Positions 1 to 5,514 of a stretch of 6,726 nt of DNA are shown here, piece after piece. The notes under the pieces are model-generated. The model was not told the DNA's origin and did no database searches. It worked only from the letters and a program-made list of their open reading frames with translations. The stretch comes from Candidatus Thioglobus sp. (lineage in GTDB: Bacteria > Pseudomonadota > Gammaproteobacteria > PS1 > Pseudothioglobaceae): the NCBI GenBank assembly GCA_015163925.1, contig JAAOIF010000061.1:1-6726 (forward strand), read 5' to 3'. The number at the start of each line of letters is the position of its first letter. Position 1 is the first letter of the stretch. The translations under genes were made by a program, and so were the position numbers.

Positions 1-107
1 AAACTCGGATTTTCGGTCAAGCAAACTATGACTTTGGCGCAAAATCTCTACCGTGAAGGCTCCATTACTTATATGCGAACCGATTCTTTTAGCAACAATG
101 CGCTAAA
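1..107 (+). CDS. topA: DNA topoisomerase I, internal fragment around the catalytic tyrosine
   Basis: Type IA topoisomerase relaxes negatively supercoiled DNA through a 5'-phosphotyrosine intermediate. Frame 1 is open from the window edge and reads [20 protein letters not shown] followed by SITYMRTDS, which matches the conserved active-site block of bacterial TopA. The catalytic Tyr is the codon at 70-72, followed by the conserved M-R-T-D-S. In E. coli the corresponding stretch is [14 protein letters not shown]; here F-S-N-N replaces T-N-L-S just after the Ser. Both ends are missing: the 5' part lies outside the window, and the 3' part is replaced by purF sequence at about 103-110, after which the topA frame runs into unrelated codons and a TAA at 166-168. 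It is therefore a fragment of about 35 real codons out of a protein usually over 700 residues long. Identity is firm from the motif; the exact end is uncertain by a few codons. Confidence 0.85.
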
Positions 108-111
108 AAAC
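103..111. other. Junction between topA and purF fragments
   Basis: TopA homology in frame 1 ends and PurF homology in frame 3 begins within these few bases, around an A6 run at 105-110. Upstream codons read as TopA (…NNAL), while codons from about 108 read [11 protein letters not shown], aligning with the E. coli PurF segment NPDFTPCIFEY. Both genes are on the same strand but in different frames, and neither shows a natural end here. The break is seen directly; whether it is an assembly, amplification or genomic event cannot be told from the sequence. Confidence 0.75.
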
Positions 112-887
112 CAAACTATTCGCCTTGCATTTTTGAGTTTGTTTATTTTGCCCGTCCGGACTCGGTAATTGACGATATTTCGGTGTATAAATCGCGCCTG
201 AGAATGGGGGATAAATTGGCAGAAAAAATCAAGCAAGAATGGCAAAATGAGAAAATTGATGTGGTAATTCCAATCCCCGATACCTCCAGAACCGCCGCCC
301 TGCAATTAGCCTATAAATTAAGCATTAAATACCGCGAAGGCTTTATCAAAAATCGCTACATCGCCCGCACTTTTATTATGCCCGGACAGAAGCAGAGGAA
401 AAAATCAGTGCGGCAAAAACTCAGCGCCATCGGCTTAGAATTTCAAGGCAAAAATGTATTATTAGTAGATGATTCAATCGTGCGCGGCACCACCAGCCAG
501 CAGATTATCAAAATGGCACGAGACGCCGGCGCTAACAAAGTATTTTTCGCCTCCGCCTCCCCGCCAGTCCGCCATCCGAATGTTTACGGAATTGATATGG
601 CAAGCGCCAAAGAGTTCATCGCCCACGACAAAACCACTGAGCAAATCTGCACTGCAATCGGCGCAGACAAGCTAATTTATCAGGATTTAACTGATTTAAT
701 CTGGTGCGTCCAGCAAGGAAATAAAGAGATTACAAACTTTGATTGCTCATGTTTTGACGGCAAATACATCACCGGCGACATCGACCAAACCTACCTCGAC
801 AGCATCGAATCCGCCCGCTCCGACTCCGCCAAACAAAAAAACCACACCAACCAAAACTCCGAGCTGATTTGTAATGATGTAGAATAA
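108..887 (+). CDS. purF: Amidophosphoribosyltransferase, 5'-truncated (phosphoribosyltransferase domain to C-terminus)
   Basis: PurF makes 5-phosphoribosylamine from PRPP and glutamine, the first committed step of purine synthesis in the cytoplasm. About 259 codons remain of a protein usually near 500. The N-terminal glutamine-hydrolysing domain with its catalytic Cys is missing because the gene is cut at about 108. What remains starts with [14 protein letters not shown], then the catalytic-loop region [14 protein letters not shown] (near 349-390), a basic RKKSVRQKL stretch, and the PRPP-binding motif [13 protein letters not shown] (about 456-494). The tail [20 protein letters not shown] is typical of gammaproteobacterial PurF. 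The GTG at 183 is an internal Val codon (SVYKSR), not the start. The TAA at 885-887 is a plausible native stop, because the length past the PRTase fold matches E. coli. radC follows after 4 bases. Identity is very secure. Confidence 0.93.
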   Translation, partial: KPNYSPCIFEFVYFARPDSVIDDISVYKSRLRMGDKLAEKIKQEWQNEKIDVVIPIPDTSRTAALQLAYKLSIKYREGFIKNRYIARTFIMPGQKQRKKSVRQKLSAIGLEFQGKNVLLVDDSIVRGTTSQQIIKMARDAGANKVFFASASPPVRHPNVYGIDMASAKEFIAHDKTTEQICTAIGADKLIYQDLTDLIWCVQQGNKEITNFDCSCFDGKYITGDIDQTYLDSIESARSDSAKQKNHTNQNSELICNDVE

Positions 888-891
888 TTTT

Positions 892-1593
892 ATGCCAAAA
901 ATCAAAGACCTCCCAAAAGTTGACCGCCCCAGAGAAAAATTACTCAAAAAAGGAGCCAACGCCCTATCCAAAACCGACCTGCTGGCAATTTTGCTCGGTA
1001 GCGGGATTAAAGGCGTTAATGTGCAAGCCCTTGCCAAAACTATTATTACCAAATTCAACCAAGATTTTCTGAATATTAGTGTTGATGATTTGCTGAAAAT
1101 CAAAGGCATCGGGCAAGCCAAAGCCATGCAAATTTATAGTGCAGTTGCCCTGATTAAACGTTTTTATCAAGAGCAAAATAGTACTGATTTGATTATTAAA
1201 AATGTGCAAAATGTGCTGACTCTTACATTTGATATTCGGGATAAGAAAAAAGAACATTTAATCTGCCTGCACCTTGACAGCCGCAATGCGCTAATTAAAA
1301 AAGAAACTCTAAGTATTGGCTTGCTGGATAAAAGTTTAATCCACCCCAGAGAGATTTTTTCCAGTGCTTTGGAAAATAAATCCGCCAATATAATTCTCGC
1401 CCACAACCACCCCAGCGGCGATGCAACTCCCAGCAAACAAGATGAAAAAATCGCCAAAAAAATCAGCGAAGCCGGGCAAATTATGGGCATTTCTCTATTG
1501 GATTTTGTCATCATCGCCAAAGGCGGACACAGCAGTTTTTATCAAGCCTTAAAGCACGACAAAGATTTGGATTATGTGGCAGATGGTTTTCAG
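892..1593 (+). CDS. radC: RadC family JAMM-domain protein
   Basis: RadC proteins combine an N-terminal helix-hairpin-helix region with a JAMM metalloprotease-like fold. Historically they were called DNA-repair proteins, but their biochemical role is unsettled. The sequence starts with the family signature [20 protein letters not shown] and LLAILLGSG, has an HhH motif near residues 63-90 ([12 protein letters not shown]), and then the JAMM domain. Its putative metal site is complete: Glu154 in HPREIF, and His171-x-His173 with Ser181 and Asp184 in HNHPSG…PSKQD (nt 1402-1443). ATG 892 is chosen because it begins the conserved N-terminus; no clear Shine-Dalgarno precedes it, and it lies 4 bases after the purF stop, so coupling is possible. 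Normal RadC ends soon after the G-G-H-x-S-F strand (residue 215) with a short tail such as GLL. Here the frame continues through [14 protein letters not shown] into a methyltransferase. The end given, just before ATG 1594, is arbitrary. Confidence 0.88.
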
Positions 1594-2205
1594 ATGGGCA
1601 TATTTGACCACTTTGAAGAAGAGTCAATTTATAAAAATGAAAATAAATCAAAATTTACTTTTATTGACTTATTTGCAGGAATTGGCGGTTTTCATTTAGC
1701 CGCTGCAAACCTTGGCGGAAAATGCGTTTTCGCCAGCGAATTTGATGAAAATGCTAGAAAAACTTACGAAGCAAACTTTTTGAGTCATAACAAAGAATTA
1801 TTTTATTCAGGCAACTTTGCAGGCGATATTACCAAAGTTGATGAAAAAGATATTCCTGATTTTGATTTTTTATTTGCAGGTTTTCCTTGTCAGCCGTTTT
1901 CAAAAGGCGGCTATCGCAAAGGCTTTGAAGATACAAGAGGCACATTATTTTTTGAAGTTGCCAGAATTATTAAGCATCACAATCCTAATTATGTATTACT
2001 TGAAAATGTGCAAAATTTGGTAACCCATGACGATGGTAAAACCTTTGAAATAATTTGTAATACTTTAGATGAATTAGGATATGCAATAAACGCAAGCCCT
2101 TTAATTTTAAGCCCTGATGATTTTGGCATTCCAGCAATTAGAAAACGCATTTTTATTCCAGCAATTAAAAAAGAATTGACAAAAAAAGATAAATTTATGC
2201 TGAAT
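1594..2205 (+). CDS. C5-cytosine DNA methyltransferase, 3'-truncated and in frame with RadC
   Basis: These enzymes transfer a methyl group from S-adenosylmethionine to carbon 5 of cytosine in a specific DNA site, usually as part of a restriction-modification system. Ordered M.HhaI-like motifs are visible: motif [12 protein letters not shown] (from nt 1660, SAM binding), [22 protein letters not shown] with the catalytic Cys at 1888-1890, [19 protein letters not shown] (Glu-Asn-Val at 2002-2010), and [15 protein letters not shown]. Motif VIII has Ala where the family usually has Gln (QxRxR), though both Arg are kept. The target-recognition domain and motifs IX and X are absent, so about half of a typical 320-400-residue enzyme is missing and it could not be functional as it stands. 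The start is uncertain: ATG 1594 lacks a clear ribosome site, and the frame is continuous with RadC. The segment looks more A/T-rich than the radC part. Specificity cannot be predicted without the recognition domain. Confidence 0.85.
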
Positions 2206-2210
2206 TTTTA

Positions 2211-2214
2211 TAGG
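2211..2214 (+). promoter_or_regulatory. Ribosome binding site of rpsE (TAGG), possibly carrying the last stop of a lost rplR
   Basis: TAGG sits 6 bases before ATG 2221 and supports S5 starting there rather than as a fusion. The same bases hold a TAG in another frame, preceded by A-E-F-L (2199-2210). The preceding gene in this operon should be rplR, and L18 proteins often end in a short G-L-x-F tail. The rpsM/rpsK junction below has the same layout, with a stop inside TAGGA. That this is the end of rplR is speculative. Confidence 0.45.
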
Positions 2215-2220
2215 CAAAAA

Positions 2221-2739
2221 ATGGCTGAATATAACAAAAAAAATAATGACGAAGACAGCGAATATATTGAAAAATTAGTCAATATTCGCCGCGTTGTCAA
2301 AGTGGTAAAAGGTGGTCGAATCTTTGGTTTTTCGGCGTTAGTTGTGGTCGGCGATGGCAATGGCAAAGTCGGCTACGGCACTGGCAAAGCGCGTGAAGTG
2401 CCGGCGGCGATTCAAAAAGCAATGGACAAAGCCAAAAAAGCAATGCAGGAAGTTCCACTCAAAGATGGCACTTTGTATTATCCGATTACTTCAAATGTCG
2501 GAGCGGCGAAAGTCTATATGCAGCCTGCCTCAGAAGGCACTGGAGTAATTGCCGGCGGGCCGATGCGGAGTGTGTTAGAGGCGGTCGGAGTGCATAATAT
2601 TTTGGCAAAATGCAACGGCACGCGTAACCCGATTAGTGTTGTCAGGGCTACGATTGAGGGGCTGACTTCAATGTCTTCTCCGGCTGCTGTGGCGGCAAAA
2701 CGCGGCAAAACGGTTGAACAAATTACTGAGAAAGTATAA
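2221..2739 (+). CDS. rpsE: 30S ribosomal protein S5
   Basis: S5 binds 16S rRNA in the 30S body near the decoding region and contributes to translational accuracy. From ATG 2221 the protein is 172 residues, close to the E. coli length of 167. It begins [20 protein letters not shown], a typical short acidic/basic lead before the conserved [15 protein letters not shown]. The double-stranded-RNA-binding-like N domain carries [20 protein letters not shown]. The C domain carries [25 protein letters not shown] and [13 protein letters not shown], and the tail [12 protein letters not shown] matches the family. The start is chosen for this length and the TAGG site 6 bases upstream. The frame is also open upstream, but that sequence encodes a methyltransferase and not L18, the expected neighbour, so a break lies just before this gene. 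Its TAA overlaps the rpmD ATG by one base (TAATG), favouring coupled translation. Confidence 0.95.
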   Translation: MAEYNKKNNDEDSEYIEKLVNIRRVVKVVKGGRIFGFSALVVVGDGNGKVGYGTGKAREVPAAIQKAMDKAKKAMQEVPLKDGTLYYPITSNVGAAKVYMQPASEGTGVIAGGPMRSVLEAVGVHNILAKCNGTRNPISVVRATIEGLTSMSSPAAVAAKRGKTVEQITEKV

Positions 2740-3113
2740 TGGCTGAAAAAAATACAACTGAGAAAGAAGATGTTAAAAAGGCGGCTGTGAAAGTAGCAGC
2801 TAAAAAGCCGGCGGTGAAAAAAGCAGCGGCTAAAAAGCCAGCGGCTAAAAAAGTGGCTGTGAAAACAGTTGCAAAAACACCTGCAAAAACAGTTGCAAAA
2901 GTAGCAGTAAAAGCAGATAAAAAAACAGTTCCAGCAAAAAATACAATTAGCATAACTTTAATAAAAAGTCTGCACCATCGCCTGCCGACCCATCGGGCAA
3001 CCGTTACCGGGCTTGGTCTGAAGCGAATTAATCATACTGTTAAGCTGATTGATACGCCAGAAATTAGAGGAATGATTAACAAAATTTCTTACCTGTTAAG
3101 GGTGGAAAAATAG
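2739..3113 (+). CDS. rpmD: 50S ribosomal protein L30 with a long Lys/Ala-rich N-terminal extension
   Basis: L30 is a small 50S subunit protein, normally about 59 residues in E. coli. Residues 68-124 ([20 protein letters not shown], then [13 protein letters not shown] and [16 protein letters not shown]) are a normal, apparently complete L30 core. Residues 1-67 are extra. After a short polar start ([12 protein letters not shown]), residues 12-67 contain 19 Lys, 17 Ala, 11 Val, 4 Pro and only one acidic residue, in loose AKKPA/VAKT repeats resembling the C-terminal tails of histone H1-like bacterial proteins. No other ATG exists before the core, and the frame overlaps the rpsE stop by one base, so ATG 2739 is the natural start. 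The tail is likely disordered, and binding to rRNA or other nucleic acid is an inference. rplO follows 13 bases after the TAG. Confidence 0.92.
   Translation: MAEKNTTEKEDVKKAAVKVAAKKPAVKKAAAKKPAAKKVAVKTVAKTPAKTVAKVAVKADKKTVPAKNTISITLIKSLHHRLPTHRATVTGLGLKRINHTVKLIDTPEIRGMINKISYLLRVEK
2770..2943 (+). repeat. Degenerate repeats encoding the AKKPA/VAKT tail of L30
   Basis: The DNA of the L30 extension is built from imperfect repeats of GC(T/A)AAAAA-type units. One clear case is a perfect 15-bp direct repeat, AAAACAGTTGCAAAA, at 2862-2876 and 2886-2900 (24 bases apart), with a partial third copy (AAAACAGTT) at 2932-2940. Another is GCTAAAAAGCC, seen twice near 2799 and 2829. This suggests growth by slippage or unequal exchange, so tail length may vary between strains. 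Confidence 0.7.
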
Positions 3114-3126
3114 CCAGAGGACAATT

Positions 3127-3561
3127 ATGCAATTAAATACATTATCACCAGCAATAGGCGAAAAGCAAGACAGAAAGCGGGTCGGACGCGGTATCGGTAG
3201 CGGCTTTGGCAAAACTTGTGGGCGGGGGCATAAGGGGCAAAAATCACGCTCCGGCGGGTCCGTTAAAATTGGTTTTGAAGGCGGTCAAATGCCTTTGCAG
3301 CGGCGTTTGCCGAAAGTCGGATTTTCCTCCAAAGTTTCCATTATCACCTCACAAGTTACCTTGTCGGAGCTTGATAAATTGGAAGAAACTAAAATTAATA
3401 TTGAAGTTTTAAAGTTGCATAATTTAGTCACAAAAAACATCAAAAATGTCAAAGTGATACTTTCTGGCAAAATTACCAGAGCGGTGGAATTGACCGGTAT
3501 CAAAGCAACCAAAGGCGCTAAAGCGGCGATTGAAGCGGCTAAAGGAACTCTTAGCGAATAA
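3127..3561 (+). CDS. rplO: 50S ribosomal protein L15
   Basis: L15 is a late-assembling 50S protein that threads a basic, glycine-rich N-terminal arm into 23S rRNA. The 144-residue product equals the usual length. The arm is clear: [28 protein letters not shown], followed by [18 protein letters not shown]. The C-terminal part has the predicted alpha/beta fold with [24 protein letters not shown] 3127 is supported by AGAGGA at 3115-3120, 6 bases upstream, and by the conserved N-terminus. It lies between rpmD and secY as in the spc operon. The TAA at 3559-3561 falls inside a short tandem repeat that fills most of the gap to secY. Confidence 0.95.
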   Translation: MQLNTLSPAIGEKQDRKRVGRGIGSGFGKTCGRGHKGQKSRSGGSVKIGFEGGQMPLQRRLPKVGFSSKVSIITSQVTLSELDKLEETKINIEVLKLHNLVTKNIKNVKVILSGKITRAVELTGIKATKGAKAAIEAAKGTLSE

Positions 3562-3583
3562 TTAGCGAATAATTAGCAAATAG
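3551..3583 (+). repeat. Three-copy 11-bp tandem repeat over the rplO stop, with stops in all three frames
   Basis: TTAGCGAATAA occurs perfectly at 3551-3561 and 3562-3572. A third copy with two differences (TTAGCAAATAG) is at 3573-3583, and a fragment TTAGCAA follows at 3588-3594. The first copy includes the last codons and stop of rplO. Because the period is 11, the terminal TAA/TAA/TAG fall in three different frames. The third copy also supplies part of the secY ribosome binding site (AGGA 3582-3585). Confidence 0.85.
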
Positions 3584-3596
3584 GATTTTAGCAATT

Positions 3597-4898
3597 ATGA
3601 ACCAATCAACTTTAGGCCTTTCGCAAGATTTAATCAAGCGCATTTTGTTTTTGCTTGGCGCTTTAATCGTTTTTAGATTTGGCACTCATATTACCATTCC
3701 ATTCATCTCCACAGAGGCGTTAGCTTCATTGGTTCAGGACCAGCAAGGCACGATTTTGGATATGTTTAATATGTTCTCCGGCGGCGCTTTGGAGCGATTA
3801 TCCATTTTCACTCTCGGAATTATGCCTTATATTTCATCCTCAATTATCATCCAGTTGATGACTGCGGTAGTGCCGAAATTGGAGCAACTCAAAAAAGAAG
3901 GCGAAAGCGGCAAGCGCACAATTACTCAATACACCAGATTAGGAACGGTGATTTTAGCAATATTTCAGTCGTATGGAATTTCCATTGCCCTGCAATCACA
4001 AAGCGCTGGCGGCGTGGCTTTGGTCACTCAGGGCGGCTTGACTTTCAGCTTAGTAACCGTAGTAACGCTGACCACCGGCACGCTATTTTTGATGTGGCTC
4101 GGCGAGCAAATTACCGAAAAAGGCATCGGCAATGGCATTTCAATGATTATTTTTGCCGGCATCGTTTCCGGCTTACCAAGCGCACTCGGCTCAACTTTAT
4201 CATTAGTTTCCACCGGCGAATTGACGGTTATTTTAGTAGTAATTTTATTGGCTATGACCCTAATGGTAACGGCGTTTGTGGTATTTATGGAACGCGGGCA
4301 GCGGCGAATTACAGTAAATTACGCCAAGCGCCAGCAGGGACGAAAAATGGTCGGCGGGCAAAGCTCATATTTGCCGCTGAAAATCAATATGGCTGGCGTG
4401 ATTCCGCCGATTTTTGCCTCATCAATTATCCTATTTCCAGCAACTTTAGGCGGCTGGTTTTCACAAGGCGGCGACTTAACTTTGATGGATAAATTCGTCA
4501 GCGCCCTGTCCCCCGGGCAGCCTTTGTATGTTTTATTTTATGGCTTGGCGATTGTATTTTTTACATTTTTCTACACTGCCTTAACCTTTGATTCCAAAGA
4601 CACAGCCGACAATCTCCGCAAATCCGGCGGCTTCATTCCCGGCATTCGCCCCGGGCAACATTCGGCAGATTATATTGACGGAGTGATGTCACGCCTGACC
4701 GCCTCGGGGGCAATTTACATCACCGCAGTTTGCTTATTGCCAGAATTTTTAATCCTCTATTGGAATGTTCCATTTTATTTCGGCGGCACCAGTTTGCTGA
4801 TAATCGTAGTGGTAGTAATGGATTTCATCTCTCAGGCGCAGTCGCATTTAATGTCTAATCAGTATGAGTCATTGATGAAAAAAGCAGGTTTGAACTAA
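3597..4898 (+). CDS. secY: Protein translocase subunit SecY
   Basis: SecY is the channel of the SecYEG translocon, moving unfolded preproteins across the inner membrane and inserting membrane proteins. The 433-residue product is close to E. coli SecY (443). Ten hydrophobic segments can be placed at about residues 14-33, 70-90, 115-135, 150-168, 178-198, 209-231, 264-285, 308-330, 368-388 and 396-413. The plug/TM2 region [20 protein letters not shown], the cytosolic loop [16 protein letters not shown], and the C5 loop [19 protein letters not shown] are all conserved; the last contains the Arg equivalent to E. coli R357, important for SecA. The start ATG 3597 matches the family N-terminus ([11 protein letters not shown]). 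AGGA lies 11 bases upstream, a rather long spacing. It sits between rplO and rpmJ, as in the spc operon. Confidence 0.96.
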
Positions 4899-4921
4899 TT
4901 TTAAAAACAAAAGGTAATATT

Positions 4922-5035
4922 ATGAAAGTCAGAGCATCGGTTAAAAAAATTTGTAATAATTGTAAAATTATCAAGCGCCACGGGGTGGTTCGGGTGATTT
5001 GTAAAGAGCCTCGGCACAAACAACGGCAAGGTTAA
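4922..5035 (+). CDS. rpmJ: 50S ribosomal protein L36 (zinc-binding form)
   Basis: L36 is the smallest 50S protein and a zinc ribbon that packs into 23S rRNA. The 37-residue product reads [20 protein letters not shown] followed by [17 protein letters not shown]. The four zinc ligands are present: Cys11, Cys14, Cys27 and His32. The start is supported by AAGG at 4911-4914, 7 bases upstream, and by the invariant MKVRASVKK. It follows secY after 23 bases and closes the spc operon, as in Enterobacteria. Its TAA (5033-5035) lies in the first copy of a 10-bp tandem repeat. Confidence 0.95.
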
Positions 5036-5061
5036 TTTGCCTTAATTTACCTTAATTTGCC
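5032..5061 (+). repeat. Three-copy 10-bp tandem repeat after rpmJ, with stops in all three frames
   Basis: Units TTAATTTGCC (5032-5041), TTAATTTACC (5042-5051) and TTAATTTGCC (5052-5061) lie head to tail, directly abutting the -35 element of the next promoter. The first unit contains the rpmJ stop, and the TAA in each copy (5033, 5043, 5053) falls in a different frame. The 10-bp period equals about one helical turn and the units are AT-rich, so an upstream promoter-element role is conceivable but not shown. Confidence 0.85.
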
Positions 5062-5089
5062 TTGACATTAAAAGGCTTAAAGGTATAAT
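5062..5089 (+). promoter_or_regulatory. Sigma-70-type promoter of the alpha operon (rpsM-rpsK-rpsD)
   Basis: TTGACA (5062-5067) and TATAAT (5084-5089) are both perfect consensus hexamers, separated by 16 bases. The site lies in the only sizeable gap of the ribosomal block, just before rpsM, where E. coli also starts its alpha operon transcript. Initiation near 5096 would give a leader of roughly 57 bases. A short inverted repeat GCCTT…AAGGC (5059-5063/5072-5076) spans the -35 box. No obvious S4-type pseudoknot could be recognised by eye in the leader. Confidence 0.8.
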
Positions 5090-5135
5090 TGCTGGTTTTT
5101 TGATGATTTGTTACTTTTGATAAACAATAAAAAAT

Positions 5136-5139
5136 AGGA
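5136..5139 (+). promoter_or_regulatory. Ribosome binding site of rpsM with long spacing
   Basis: AGGA is the only Shine-Dalgarno-like stretch upstream of rpsM. It stands 13 bases from ATG 5153, longer than at the other genes here (6-11). The intervening bases are all A/T. The start itself is not in doubt because [10 protein letters not shown] is the invariant S13 N-terminus. Confidence 0.5.
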
Positions 5140-5152
5140 TTAAATTTTAAAT

Positions 5153-5506
5153 ATGGCTAGAATTGCGGGAATAAATATTCCAACACACAAACATATTGTT
5201 ATTGGCTTAGAGTCAATTTTCGGCATCGGCAGCACACGGGCAAGGGCGATTTGCGCTGAGTTGAAAATTGACCCAACAACCAAAGTGGTTGATTTGGCTG
5301 AAAATCAGTTGGAATTAATCCGCGAGGCGCTGGCGAAATTTGAAATAGAAGGCGACCTGCGGCGGCAAATTGCCATAGATATTAAACGCCTCAGAGATTT
5401 GGGTTGTTACCGTGGCATTCGGCATCGGAAATCCTTACCACTGCGGGGGCAACGCACTAAAACCAACGCCAGAACTCGCAAGGGTCCTCGGCGTTTAATT
5501 AAGTAG
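5153..5506 (+). CDS. rpsM: 30S ribosomal protein S13
   Basis: S13 lies in the head of the 30S subunit, contacts the 50S subunit through intersubunit bridges, and its basic tail approaches the P-site tRNA. The 117-residue product is one shorter than E. coli S13. It starts [19 protein letters not shown], has the helix-two-turn-helix-like [13 protein letters not shown], the central [37 protein letters not shown], and ends with the basic tail [12 protein letters not shown]. It is the first gene after the promoter at 5062-5089. Its TAG overlaps the ribosome binding site of rpsK (TAGGA, 5504-5508), so the two genes are probably translated together. Confidence 0.96.
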   Translation: MARIAGINIPTHKHIVIGLESIFGIGSTRARAICAELKIDPTTKVVDLAENQLELIREALAKFEIEGDLRRQIAIDIKRLRDLGCYRGIRHRKSLPLRGQRTKTNARTRKGPRRLIK

Positions 5507-5514
5507 GAAATATT

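Larger units (their letters stand above)
892..2739 (+). other. Composite 615-codon open frame: RadC + C5-methyltransferase part + complete S5
   Basis: A single uninterrupted frame starts at ATG 892 and ends at TAA 2737-2739. Residues 1 to about 235 are RadC, about 236-438 are the N-terminal half of a cytosine-C5 DNA methyltransferase, and 444-615 are a full-length ribosomal protein S5 beginning at its own Met. An automatic caller would report one gene, but the methyltransferase is cut before its target-recognition domain and S5 is complete from its own start, so the 615-residue protein is unlikely to be a real product. The parts are described separately. Confidence 0.8.

Noticed and set aside
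183..887. GTG 183 as the start of a short PurF-like protein
   Set aside because: Codons upstream (about 108-182) encode conserved PurF sequence ([20 protein letters not shown]), so the Val is internal and the gene is truncated rather than short.
892..2739. A genuine three-domain RadC-methyltransferase-S5 protein
   Set aside because: S5 is complete from its own Met at 2221 with a TAGG ribosome site, and the methyltransferase lacks its recognition domain. The last join is better read as a break that happens to be in frame.
2723..2953. Minus-strand open frame rich in Ala/Phe opposite rpmD, resembling a membrane protein
   Set aside because: It is the antisense shadow of the Lys/Ala-rich L30 tail; the hydrophobic look comes from complementing AAA/GCN codons.
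5059..5076. Hairpin GCCTT/AAGGC as a rho-independent terminator of the spc operon
   Set aside because: The stem is only 5 bp with an 8-base loop and no following T run; it overlaps the -35 box instead.
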